Positions 15,195-23,024 of a stretch of DNA of 25,464 nucleotides are shown here, one piece after another. Both the position numbers and the translations under genes were made by a program. The stretch's first letter is position 1. Every line of letters begins with the position of its first letter. Source of the DNA: Acetomicrobium sp. UBA5826 (lineage in GTDB: Bacteria > Synergistota > Synergistia > Synergistales > Acetomicrobiaceae); NCBI RefSeq assembly GCF_002433005.1, contig NZ_DJHF01000013.1, positions 23,773 to 49,236 on the forward strand, written 5' to 3'. The notes under the pieces were generated by a model. That model did not search any database, was not told where the DNA came from, and worked only from the letters and a program-made list of their open reading frames with translations.

Positions 15195-15854
15195 TTGTCT
15201 ATCAAAAAATACGAAATACTTCAAAAGATTCACGAAAAGGGCATAGTGGCCATTGTGCGTGCAAGGAATGGCGAAGAAGGTCTGAAGCTAGCCAACGCTA
15301 TATTTGAAGCAGGTATACCCGCGGTTGAAATCACAATGACAGTTCCAAACGCTATCGATATCATGAAAGATTTGGCTAAAGAGTATGCTCATAAGGGCCT
15401 TATACTGGGAGCTGGAACTGTACTGGATCCAGAAACAGCACGTCAATGTATACTTGCGGGGGCAGAATATATAGTTGCCCCTAACCTCAACGAAGATTTG
15501 ATTAGACTCTGCAATCGCTACTCTATACCATGCATGCCTGGCGTAGGGACTGTAACAGAATTAGTGCGAGCTATGGAATTAGGTATTGATGTGGTAAAGT
15601 TATTCCCTGGAGAAGTATTAGGCCCAGACTTCATAAAAGCGGTATTGGGTCCCATACCTTATGCAAAAATGATGCCTACTGGAGGCGTAAACATCGATAA
15701 TTTGGACAAATGGTTCAAGGCTGGTGCTTACGCAGTTGGTATGGGTTCTGGCATAACGAAACCCAACGGAGTTGAAGGCGACTATGAAGCAGTCAGACGT
15801 ACTGCAAAAGATGTCGTGGAGAAAATTGCTGAAATCAGAAAAAATATTAAATAA
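15195..15854 (+). CDS. eda: KDPG/KHG aldolase (2-keto-3-deoxy-6-phosphogluconate aldolase), 219 aa
   Basis: This is a class I TIM-barrel aldolase that splits 2-keto-3-deoxy-6-phosphogluconate into pyruvate and glyceraldehyde-3-phosphate. The catalytic glutamate is E45 in AVEITMTVP, the Schiff-base lysine is K135 in VVKLFPGE, and the phosphate-binding loop is MPTGGVN. Length is typical for Eda. Translation starts at TTG 15195 with GAGGGGAG 9 nt upstream. It leads the plus-strand uronate operon, 24 nt before kdgK, and performs the last step of the pathway encoded here. Confidence 0.93.
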   Translation: MSIKKYEILQKIHEKGIVAIVRARNGEEGLKLANAIFEAGIPAVEITMTVPNAIDIMKDLAKEYAHKGLILGAGTVLDPETARQCILAGAEYIVAPNLNEDLIRLCNRYSIPCMPGVGTVTELVRAMELGIDVVKLFPGEVLGPDFIKAVLGPIPYAKMMPTGGVNIDNLDKWFKAGAYAVGMGSGITKPNGVEGDYEAVRRTAKDVVEKIAEIRKNIK

Positions 15855-15878
15855 TTTTGCAAGAGAGGAAGATATGTC

Positions 15879-16907
15879 ATGAAGCGAATAATTACTTTCG
15901 GCGAGTTAATGCTTCGTCTATCGCCTCCAGACCACGAAGTACTTCTCCAAAGCCCGATTTTGGAGGCCACCTTTGGGGGTGCCGAGGCCAATGTAGCTGT
16001 TTCTTTGGCAAATTACGGTGAAAATACGAGCTTCGTCACGGCACTGCCAAACAATCCGATAGGTAAAGCAGCCGTTATGAATTTGCGTTCCTTTGGGATC
16101 GACACTTCGCACATAGTGTTCAAAGGTGAAAGGGTAGGAATATACTACGCACAAAAGGGATCCTGTTTTAGGCCATCGCAAGTAATTTACGACCGTGCCC
16201 ATTCCTCCTTTTCTGAAATCAAACCGGAAGATCTGGACTGGGACGTTATCTTCGAGGATGCCGATTGGTTTCATGTAACGGGAATTACACCTGCCGTCTC
16301 CGAGGGGGCTGCCCTGGCAACGTTAGAGGCAGTTAAAAAGGCAAAAGACATGGGAATTACTGTATCTTGCGACCTGAACTACAGAAAAAAGCTGTGGAAG
16401 TGGGGCAAAAAAGCACCCGAGGTCATGAGAGAGTTGGCTAAATATCTCGACGTAATGATCGCCAACGAAGAGGATTGCCAGTTAGCGCTTGGAATAGATG
16501 CCCATATCGACGTAACCAAAGGCGCCTTAGACCCGGAAAGCTACAAGGGAATAATAAAAACGGTATTCGATCTATACCCTCAACTCAGTTATGTTGCCAC
16601 AACATTACGAGAAAGCGTAAGCGCAGACCACAACAATTGGTCTGCTATTTTAGCCAACAAAGACGCATTCATGGTAAGTCGCAAGTATCAAATAACGGAT
16701 ATCGTAGATAGAGTGGGCGGCGGAGATTCTTTCGGTGCAGGCCTAATTTATGGACTGAGACATTTTAAAGATCCCAAGGACGCTTTGGAATTTGCCGTAG
16801 CCGCTTCAGCTCTTAAACACACGATACCCGGCGATTTCAATAGGGTAAGCAAAGAAGATGTGCTAAACCTGATGGGTGGAGACGTAAGCGGGAGGGTTCA
16901 AAGATAA
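15879..16907 (+). CDS. kdgK: 2-keto-3-deoxygluconate kinase (PfkB family), 342 aa
   Basis: This is a ribokinase/PfkB-fold sugar kinase. The N-terminal TFGELMLRLSP and FGGAEANVAVSLA segments are typical of KDG kinases, and the ATP/anion hole motif DRVGGGDSFGAGL contains the catalytic base D283. It phosphorylates 2-keto-3-deoxygluconate to the 6-phosphate for Eda. The ATG follows a GAGAGGAAG purine stretch. It lies between eda and uxaC, which fixes the substrate assignment. The stop codon is inside a 20-bp perfect hairpin. Fructokinase or a related PfkB role is less likely given the context. Confidence 0.9.
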   Translation: MKRIITFGELMLRLSPPDHEVLLQSPILEATFGGAEANVAVSLANYGENTSFVTALPNNPIGKAAVMNLRSFGIDTSHIVFKGERVGIYYAQKGSCFRPSQVIYDRAHSSFSEIKPEDLDWDVIFEDADWFHVTGITPAVSEGAALATLEAVKKAKDMGITVSCDLNYRKKLWKWGKKAPEVMRELAKYLDVMIANEEDCQLALGIDAHIDVTKGALDPESYKGIIKTVFDLYPQLSYVATTLRESVSADHNNWSAILANKDAFMVSRKYQITDIVDRVGGGDSFGAGLIYGLRHFKDPKDALEFAVAASALKHTIPGDFNRVSKEDVLNLMGGDVSGRVQR

Positions 16908-16945
16908 ATTAAAGGCAGTGACACATCACTGCCTTTAATTTATCT
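16902..16945 (+). terminator. 20-bp perfect hairpin at the kdgK stop codon
   Basis: Arms 16902-16921 and 16926-16945 pair without mismatch around a CACA tetraloop, and the arm includes the kdgK TAA. A T-run after the stem is lacking. Since uxaC follows by 37 nt in the same direction, it may be a partial terminator or an mRNA stabiliser/processing point rather than the operon end. Confidence 0.65.
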
Positions 16946-16981
16946 AGTAATATATACTCAATAAATATATGGGAGATTGAT

Positions 16982-18409
16982 ATGACAAAGAAAATTTTTA
17001 TTGATGATAACTTTTTGTTGGAGTCCAAGGCTGCGCAAAAACTTTATCATGAATATGCAGAACCTATGCCTATTATCGATTATCACTGTCATTTGCCAGT
17101 GTCCGACATTGCGGCAGATCGAATATTTGAGAATATAACCCATGTGTGGTTAGGCGGAGATCATTATAAGTGGCGTGCCATGAGAACCTGTGGCATAAAC
17201 GAAAAATATATAACCGGCGACGCTTCAAACGAAGAAAAATTTAAAGCCTGGGCCACAGTGGTACCCAAGCTTATTCGCAATCCCCTCTATCATTGGACCC
17301 ATCTTGAGTTAAAGAGAATATTTGGGATAGACGAGCTTTTAAATCCCTCTTCAGCAATGGATATCTACCGACAATGTAATGAGCTTTTACCTCGCAGCGA
17401 ATTTTCAGTGCAATCAATTTTGAAAAAATTCAAGATGGACGCTTTATGTACCACTAATTATCCAACAGAAACATTAGAGCATCATAATAAAATCCGCAAT
17501 TCTAAATGCGATATTATTGTGCTCCCCTGTTTTAGACCTGACGTCGCCCTAGATGCACATCTTCCGCAAAAATTCAATAATTTTGTAGATTCCTTAGAAG
17601 ACTTGACAGGTCATTCAATTAATTCTTTTGACGATTTTATGGAATCTCTATGGCAGAGACACCAGTTCTTCCATAAAAGTGGATGTCGCATATCCGATTA
17701 TGGTATAGAGACGGCATACTCTGAGGATTGGACTCTGGGAGAAGTCAATAGCGGCTTAGCCCAAGTTAGGTCAGGCCTTCCTCTAGAGGGAGAAGCGCTT
17801 TCGAAGTTTCGCTCTGCCGTGCTCTATGAACTTCTTTCAATGGATTACAAGCAGGGCTGGGTTCAACAGCTCCACCTAGGCGCTATGCGAAATAACAATA
17901 CCAGGATGATGTCCATACTTGGGCCTGATAGCGGATATGATTCCATTGGCGATTTCGAGCAAGGGCGCTCTCTGGTCAGGCTTTTAGATAAACTGGATCA
18001 ATCCGGACATCTTGGCAAAACAATAATCTATTGTTTAAACCCAAGGGACAACGAACTTATAGCATCTATCATCGGATGTTTTCAAGATGGTAGTGTTCCC
18101 GGCAAAATTCAAATGGGATCTGCATGGTGGTTCAACGACCACAAAGATGGCATGACGAAACAAATAGAGGCTCTATCTGCCATCGGCGTACTATCCACTT
18201 TCGTAGGAATGCTCACAGATTCGAGAAGTTTCCTATCTTACCCCAGGCATGAATACTTTAGAAGAATACTATGCAATATTTTGGGGAAAGGAATAGAGAG
18301 CGGAGAATTGCCTGAGGATTACCAACTCATCGGAGGGATAGTGCAGGACATTTGTTACTTCAATGCCAAGAATTATTTTCAACTTCACGAAGCGCACAAT
18401 AGCATATAA
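16982..18409 (+). CDS. uxaC: Glucuronate/galacturonate isomerase UxaC, 475 aa
   Basis: This amidohydrolase-superfamily isomerase converts galacturonate to tagaturonate and glucuronate to fructuronate. The N-terminal metal motif DYHCHLP (H35, H37) and the surrounding LYHEYAEPMPIID are diagnostic, and internal segments such as ITHVWLGGDHYKWRAMR and the late AWWFNDHKDGM, TDSRSFLSYPRHEYFRRI are characteristic of UxaC. Length matches the family (about 470). The ATG at 16982 has GGGAG 6 nt upstream. It carries out the first intracellular step after uptake by the downstream TRAP system. Confidence 0.95.
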   Translation: MTKKIFIDDNFLLESKAAQKLYHEYAEPMPIIDYHCHLPVSDIAADRIFENITHVWLGGDHYKWRAMRTCGINEKYITGDASNEEKFKAWATVVPKLIRNPLYHWTHLELKRIFGIDELLNPSSAMDIYRQCNELLPRSEFSVQSILKKFKMDALCTTNYPTETLEHHNKIRNSKCDIIVLPCFRPDVALDAHLPQKFNNFVDSLEDLTGHSINSFDDFMESLWQRHQFFHKSGCRISDYGIETAYSEDWTLGEVNSGLAQVRSGLPLEGEALSKFRSAVLYELLSMDYKQGWVQQLHLGAMRNNNTRMMSILGPDSGYDSIGDFEQGRSLVRLLDKLDQSGHLGKTIIYCLNPRDNELIASIIGCFQDGSVPGKIQMGSAWWFNDHKDGMTKQIEALSAIGVLSTFVGMLTDSRSFLSYPRHEYFRRILCNILGKGIESGELPEDYQLIGGIVQDICYFNAKNYFQLHEAHNSI

Positions 18410-18437
18410 CGTATAAGGATTTTAAAACCTAATATCA

Positions 18438-18466
18438 TCGAGAATAAATAATAATATTGATAAAAT
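18438..18466 (+). promoter_or_regulatory. Weak internal promoter candidate before dctP
   Basis: TCGAGA, 17 nt, TAAAAT precede the dctP start by about 36 nt, each hexamer matching at most 4-5 of 6. A separate promoter for the binding-protein gene would be reasonable in the 92-nt gap after uxaC. Confidence 0.25.
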
Positions 18467-18501
18467 AGCAGTAGAACCATCACAAAATGGGAGGGATTGG
18501 T

Positions 18502-19494
18502 ATGAGGAAGTTTGTTGCTTTAGGTGTTATGTTTACCGTTTTGGTGCTTCTCTTCTCTGTTAACGTTCCGGCCCAAGCACAACCCCAGATCGTTATGAGG
18601 CTGGCAGAAACGCATGCTCCTGATTACCCAACGACAAAAGCTGACTACGAATTTGCTCGTTTAGTCGAAGAAAGGACAAATGGGCGAATTAAAATCGAGG
18701 TTTATCCAAGCGCACAACTTGGGGAAGAAAAAGCTGTCATCGAAGCAGTGCAGTTTGGTGCAATAGACTTTAACCGCACAAGCATTTCTCCTCTTTCCGC
18801 CTTTGCTTCAAACCTAATTGCCCTTCAAATGCCTTATCTATATCGAGACGACGATCATATGTGGAAAGTATTAACCGGACCAATCGGCGAGAATTTCCTA
18901 AAATCTCTGGAACAGTACAACTTCGTTGGCCTTGGTTGGTATGATGGAGGCACAAGGCATTTTTACAACTCTAAAAAAGAAATCAAATCAGTATCGGATT
19001 TAAAAGGCATGAAAATAAGAGTTCAGGAAAGCAAATTGATGACAGACTTGGTATCATGTCTGGGCGCAGTGCCAACACCCATGCCCTTCGGCGAAGTCTA
19101 CAGCGCCTTGCAGACTGGCGTAATCGACGGTGCAGAAAATAACCTGCCGAGCTATTATTCAACCAGCCATTACGAGGTTGCTAAATATATCACCCTCGAT
19201 GGTCACAGCAGAATTCCCGAAATAATCATTGCAAGCAAATTATCTTGGGATAAGTTGTCAAAAGAAGATCAGGAGATCATCCGACAAGCAGCAAAGGACT
19301 CCATGCCCTATCAAATCAAACTCTGGAAAGAATTCGAAAAGGACTCTGAAGAGAAGACTAAAAGCGCTGGAAGTATCTACACGGAACTGACCCCGGAATC
19401 ATTGGCAGAATTTCAGAAAGCAGTTCAACCAATGTACGATGCTCTCAGCCCTGAATTAAAAGAAATCGCAGAACAAGTCAGAAGCGTGAAATAA
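18502..19494 (+). CDS. dctP: TRAP transporter substrate-binding protein DctP, 330 aa
   Basis: This is an exported solute-binding protein of a tripartite (TRAP) transporter. The signal peptide MRKFVALGVMF... ends near AQAQ (residues 24-27). Family marks are the SAQLGEEKAVIEAVQFGAID region, the carboxylate-binding arginine R173 in MKIRVQES, and VIDGAENN (E212, N213). TRAP proteins bind organic acids, and this one sits with hexuronate genes, so galacturonate and/or glucuronate is the likely ligand. ATG 18502 is used because GGGAGGG ends 6 nt before it; the ATG at 18487 overlaps the SD itself. A 16-bp hairpin follows before dctQ. Confidence 0.93.
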   Translation: MRKFVALGVMFTVLVLLFSVNVPAQAQPQIVMRLAETHAPDYPTTKADYEFARLVEERTNGRIKIEVYPSAQLGEEKAVIEAVQFGAIDFNRTSISPLSAFASNLIALQMPYLYRDDDHMWKVLTGPIGENFLKSLEQYNFVGLGWYDGGTRHFYNSKKEIKSVSDLKGMKIRVQESKLMTDLVSCLGAVPTPMPFGEVYSALQTGVIDGAENNLPSYYSTSHYEVAKYITLDGHSRIPEIIIASKLSWDKLSKEDQEIIRQAAKDSMPYQIKLWKEFEKDSEEKTKSAGSIYTELTPESLAEFQKAVQPMYDALSPELKEIAEQVRSVK

Positions 19495-19523
19495 GCATAA
19501 CCTTATAATAAGGTAATAATAAT

Positions 19524-19561
19524 CCAGGAACCTCTTAGGCTGATACCTAAGAGGTTCCTGG
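19524..19561 (+). terminator. 16-bp perfect hairpin between dctP and dctQ
   Basis: Arms 19524-19539 and 19546-19561 pair perfectly over a 6-nt loop. No T-run follows. In binding-protein operons such intergenic stems often protect the upstream mRNA and reduce downstream expression, giving more binding protein than permease. A short TATAAT-containing near-palindrome lies just upstream (19500-19514). Confidence 0.65.
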
Positions 19562-19607
19562 GAACATAGTTTGGTTTGGACGATCAATTGGGAGGTCTTG
19601 TTTGTAA

Positions 19608-20087
19608 ATGAATATACTCAATAGAATATTTGATTCTGTTGATCATATATTGATAATTATTGCTAAATTATTGCTATTAGCAATGGTAATAATCGTGTCT
19701 ACAAACGTCTTTATGCGATATGTTCTAAACTCGGGAATTCGCTGGGCAGAAGAAATCTCGCTAGTTTGCGTCGTTTGGTTTACGTTCATAGCATTAGCAC
19801 ATGGTGTAAAAGAAAAGTTGCACATCAAGATGAATTTATTACCTGCTAGTATTATACGAAAATTCTATAAATTTTTTATTATTTCTTCTAATATTATAAT
19901 TTTTATTGTCGGATATACAATGATCTACTACGGAATAAAACTTGTAGAAGTTACTAGTCGTTCTATTCTCCCCGCTTCGAACCTTCCTGCAGCGGTACTT
20001 TATTTTCCTCTTATATTATCAGGAATGTTAATCATATTTAACATTATAATTGATTTTTTAAGATTATACAGGCATCGAGAGGTGTAG
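19608..20087 (+). CDS. dctQ: TRAP transporter small membrane subunit DctQ, 159 aa
   Basis: This is a small four-helix integral membrane protein. The conserved DctQ stretch MRYVLNSGIRWAEEIS, followed by VWFTFIALAHGVKEKLHIKM, is clear between helices one and three. It pairs with DctM to form the membrane part of the TRAP uptake system. The ATG at 19608 has GGGAGGT about 12 nt upstream, longer than the usual 7 nt here, which may lower its translation. The gene is notably AT-rich compared with its neighbours, as is common for hydrophobic genes. DctM follows after 5 nt. Confidence 0.92.
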   Translation: MNILNRIFDSVDHILIIIAKLLLLAMVIIVSTNVFMRYVLNSGIRWAEEISLVCVVWFTFIALAHGVKEKLHIKMNLLPASIIRKFYKFFIISSNIIIFIVGYTMIYYGIKLVEVTSRSILPASNLPAAVLYFPLILSGMLIIFNIIIDFLRLYRHREV

Positions 20088-20092
20088 AATTA

Positions 20093-21391
20093 ATGGCGGA
20101 CCCAACTATTGCGACATGGATTTTAATAGGATCTTTTATTTTTATGCTCTTCATAAGAATTCCAATAACATTTGCCTTGGCAGCTTCTTCCATCTTTACC
20201 GCCTTGTATCTCAAAATTCCGCTCATGGCCATAGTCCAACAAATGGTCCAAGGCGTTAACTCATTCTCCCTGATGGCAATACCCTTTTTTATCATAGCGG
20301 GCGAGATCATGGGGGAAGGAGGAATTTCTCGACGATTGATTGAATTTGCAAATCTTATTGTCGGAAGGTTTCGCGGCGGGCTAGCTTTAGTCAACGTATT
20401 GGCCAGCATGTTCTTTGGTGGAATCTCCGGCTCAGCAGTAGCCGACGTTTCCTCTATAGGCGCAATACTCATCCCCATGATGAAAAAACAGGGTTACGAT
20501 TCAGATTATTCCGTTGCCGTTACAGTCACTAGCGCATGTCAAGGGGTTATTATTCCCCCAAGCCACAATATGATAATTTTCTCTTTAGCAGCAGGAGGAG
20601 TTTCCGTTGGCAGATTATTTCTTGGAGGATTCGTCCCCGGAGTTTTGTTGGGAATATCACTGATGATCATTAGCTACATTATGGCCGTCAAGCGCAATTA
20701 TCCCAAAGGAGGAACTTACTCTCTCAAAGAAGCTAAAGTCATAATCAAGGATGCCTCCTTAGGAATATTTACTGCAGTTATAATCATCGGCGGCGTAATA
20801 TCAGGAGTTTTCACAGCAACGGAATCAGCAGCCATTGCATGTGTGTATGCCTTTTTTATAACATTTTTCGTCTACAAAGAAATTCCTTTGTCAAGAATGA
20901 ATAAAATTTTGTATTCGTCACTTAGAACATTGGCCATGGTCATGAGTCTCATTGCTGCTGCAAAAGCCTTTGGTTGGCTATTGGCATATCTCAAGATCCC
21001 TGCCCTTGTAACGGCCTCTCTTTTGGATATAACGGCAAACCCAATTCTACTGCTACTGCTCATCAACGCTTTGTTGCTGATATTGGGGTGTATCATGGAT
21101 ATGGCTCCTCTTATTTTAATTACAACACCCATTTTATATCCTGTAGTCGTTAATACACTAGGTATGAATCCCGTGCAGTTCGGAATCATGATGATACTTA
21201 ACTTGGGAATTGGACTTTGCACTCCTCCAGTGGGATCGGCTTTGTTCGTTGGTTGCGCTATCGGTAAGATCTCCATCGAAAAAGCAACGTTTGCTATGTT
21301 GCCTTTTTATATTGCAATGATTGCGGTTCTTTTATTAGTCACATTTGTGCCGTTTATAAGTATATATATTCCCAATTTATTGATGGGATAA
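20093..21391 (+). CDS. dctM: TRAP transporter large membrane subunit DctM, 432 aa
   Basis: This is a polytopic permease of about 12 segments with the DctM signatures AIPFFIIAGEIMGEGGISRRLIEF, FFGGISGSAVADVSSIGAILIP and VTSACQGVIIPPSHNMI, and near the end CTPPVGSALFVGCAIG. It is the ion-driven transport subunit working with DctQ and the DctP binding protein to bring hexuronates into the cell. Length is typical. GAGGTG 8 nt upstream of the ATG overlaps the end of dctQ, so translation is coupled. Confidence 0.94.
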   Translation: MADPTIATWILIGSFIFMLFIRIPITFALAASSIFTALYLKIPLMAIVQQMVQGVNSFSLMAIPFFIIAGEIMGEGGISRRLIEFANLIVGRFRGGLALVNVLASMFFGGISGSAVADVSSIGAILIPMMKKQGYDSDYSVAVTVTSACQGVIIPPSHNMIIFSLAAGGVSVGRLFLGGFVPGVLLGISLMIISYIMAVKRNYPKGGTYSLKEAKVIIKDASLGIFTAVIIIGGVISGVFTATESAAIACVYAFFITFFVYKEIPLSRMNKILYSSLRTLAMVMSLIAAAKAFGWLLAYLKIPALVTASLLDITANPILLLLLINALLLILGCIMDMAPLILITTPILYPVVVNTLGMNPVQFGIMMILNLGIGLCTPPVGSALFVGCAIGKISIEKATFAMLPFYIAMIAVLLLVTFVPFISIYIPNLLMG

Positions 21392-21398
21392 TAGTAAG

Positions 21399-21411
21399 TA
21401 TAATGTATAAT
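21399..21411 (+). promoter_or_regulatory. Tandem TATAAT boxes before uxaB
   Basis: TATAATGTATAAT gives two perfect -10 hexamers 7 nt apart in the 38-nt gap between dctM and uxaB. No convincing -35 is present. It could be a weak internal promoter. Confidence 0.25.
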
Positions 21412-21429
21412 GTAGGAGGAAACATATTA

Positions 21430-22962
21430 ATGATAAAACTTAAGCGCGATACTCTCAATAACGTGGCATCGAGCGAGGTAGACTTACCAAAGAAGAAAAC
21501 TCTTGATCTTGTACCAAAGGTTTTACAGTTCGGCACAGGCAATTTTTTAAAAGCTTTTGTAGACTCGTTCATACAGATAGCAAACAACGAGAATATATTT
21601 GGAGGACGAATCATAGCTATTCAATCGACTCTCGAAGGCAGAGCCGATGCAATTAACGCTTCAGACGGCATTTTCACCCATATAGCCCGAGGCATGCATC
21701 AAGGACAACCTAAAGAAGAGATCAGAATCGTAGGAAGCATCGACAAAGCGCTCAAGGCACACGGGCAATGGGACGAGGTGCTTGAAGCGGCAAAGGACCC
21801 AAACATCAAAATAGTCGTCTCCAACACGACTGAAGCTGGAATTGCCATATCGCCTGATGATCGTTTCGACGACAACCCTCCTCACTCCTTCCCAGCCAAA
21901 GTAACCAGACTTCTTTACGAACGCTATAAGACATTGGGCAAAGATAAAGGTAAACTGATATTCATTCCCTGCGAGCTCATTGACCGTAACGGTGATGCTT
22001 TAAAGGAATGTGTTATAAAATTATGCCATATATTCGACCTAGAAAAAGAATTTATCGACTGGGTGGACAAAGAGTGCACATTTTGCTGCTCCTTAGTCGA
22101 TCGAATTGTAACGGGATATCCGCGGGATGAGATCGAAGAGCTGGCAAAGAGGTTGGGATATGTCGACAACAACCTCGTGGTTTCGGAGTTGTTTCACTTA
22201 TGGGTAATAGAAGGACCCAGCTTTGTAAAAGACATATTCCCGCTACATGAGGCAGGCCTCAACGTGATCTTCACAGAGGACATAACACCTTATCGAACCA
22301 GAAAGGTTCGCATTCTAAACGGAGGACACACATCCACTGTCACTTTAGCTTATGCTGCAGGATTAAATTATGTAAAAGAAATGGTCGAGCATCCAATTAT
22401 CGGTTCATACTTGAAAGACCTCCTTTTTGAGGAGGTAGTTCCAACCGTTCCCGGCAATAAACCAGAAATATCGGCATTCGCAAAAGAAGTGCTAGAAAGA
22501 TTCAAAAATCCCTACATTAAGCACTCCTTGCTGGACATAACTTTAAATTCAACGAGCAAGCTGGCTGTTCGCATAATACCAAGCCTTGTGGATTTTTATT
22601 CAACCACCGGAAAACTTCCGAACCGTTTGCTTTTGTCCGTCGCAGGCTATCTGAGGTTTTATAAGATCACCAGGACTGACGGTAAATATTTCTACGGTAC
22701 TCGTGATAACGGCGAAGAATATCCCATTAGAGATGATAAGGAAATACTCGAATTCATGAAAAGCATTTGGGACGCTCCTGATGCCTCTTTTGGCATAAGA
22801 CAATGCAGATCTATCGTAAAGAAGGCTCTCTCCCATCCAAAGCTTGGAGCCAAAGACTTGTTAAAAGTGCCGGAAATAGTCGACAAAATATCGCTCTATT
22901 TGCACGATCTTTTAAACAAAGGTGCCGTAGAAACTGTTAGGAGTGTAATCTACGACAACTAA
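21430..22962 (+). CDS. uxaB: Tagaturonate reductase (altronate oxidoreductase) UxaB, 510 aa
   Basis: This is a polyol-type long-chain dehydrogenase that reduces tagaturonate to altronate with NADH. The N-terminal nucleotide-binding region has VLQFGTGNFLKAFVDSF, matching UxaB, and the active site K-x4-N-x2-H is KVRILNGGH (K292, N297, H300). Length is near the family's (about 480-510). ATG 21430 follows AGGAGG by 10 nt; an ATG nine codons earlier lies before that SD and is rejected. It closes the plus-strand operon and is followed by a strong terminator. Fructuronate reductase (UxuB) activity is an alternative, but UxaA next door supports the altronate route. Confidence 0.88.
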   Translation: MIKLKRDTLNNVASSEVDLPKKKTLDLVPKVLQFGTGNFLKAFVDSFIQIANNENIFGGRIIAIQSTLEGRADAINASDGIFTHIARGMHQGQPKEEIRIVGSIDKALKAHGQWDEVLEAAKDPNIKIVVSNTTEAGIAISPDDRFDDNPPHSFPAKVTRLLYERYKTLGKDKGKLIFIPCELIDRNGDALKECVIKLCHIFDLEKEFIDWVDKECTFCCSLVDRIVTGYPRDEIEELAKRLGYVDNNLVVSELFHLWVIEGPSFVKDIFPLHEAGLNVIFTEDITPYRTRKVRILNGGHTSTVTLAYAAGLNYVKEMVEHPIIGSYLKDLLFEEVVPTVPGNKPEISAFAKEVLERFKNPYIKHSLLDITLNSTSKLAVRIIPSLVDFYSTTGKLPNRLLLSVAGYLRFYKITRTDGKYFYGTRDNGEEYPIRDDKEILEFMKSIWDAPDASFGIRQCRSIVKKALSHPKLGAKDLLKVPEIVDKISLYLHDLLNKGAVETVRSVIYDN

Positions 22963-22963
22963 C

Positions 22964-22990
22964 AAAACGGGAGAGATTCTCTCCCGTTTT
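22964..22990. terminator. Strong bidirectional terminator between uxaB and uxaA
   Basis: A 12-bp perfect stem (22964-22975 with 22979-22990) has a GC-rich core CGGGAGAG, a 3-nt loop, and an A-run before and T-run after. ACGACA and TGTCGT flank it and can extend the stem with a bulge. It serves both convergent units. Confidence 0.9.
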
Positions 22991-23024
22991 TGTCGTAATT
23001 TCAAAAAATTAATCATTTTTTATA

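Noticed and set aside
15918..16274. 118-codon minus-strand frame inside kdgK
   Set aside because: Antisense to a clear PfkB kinase; no initiation signals.
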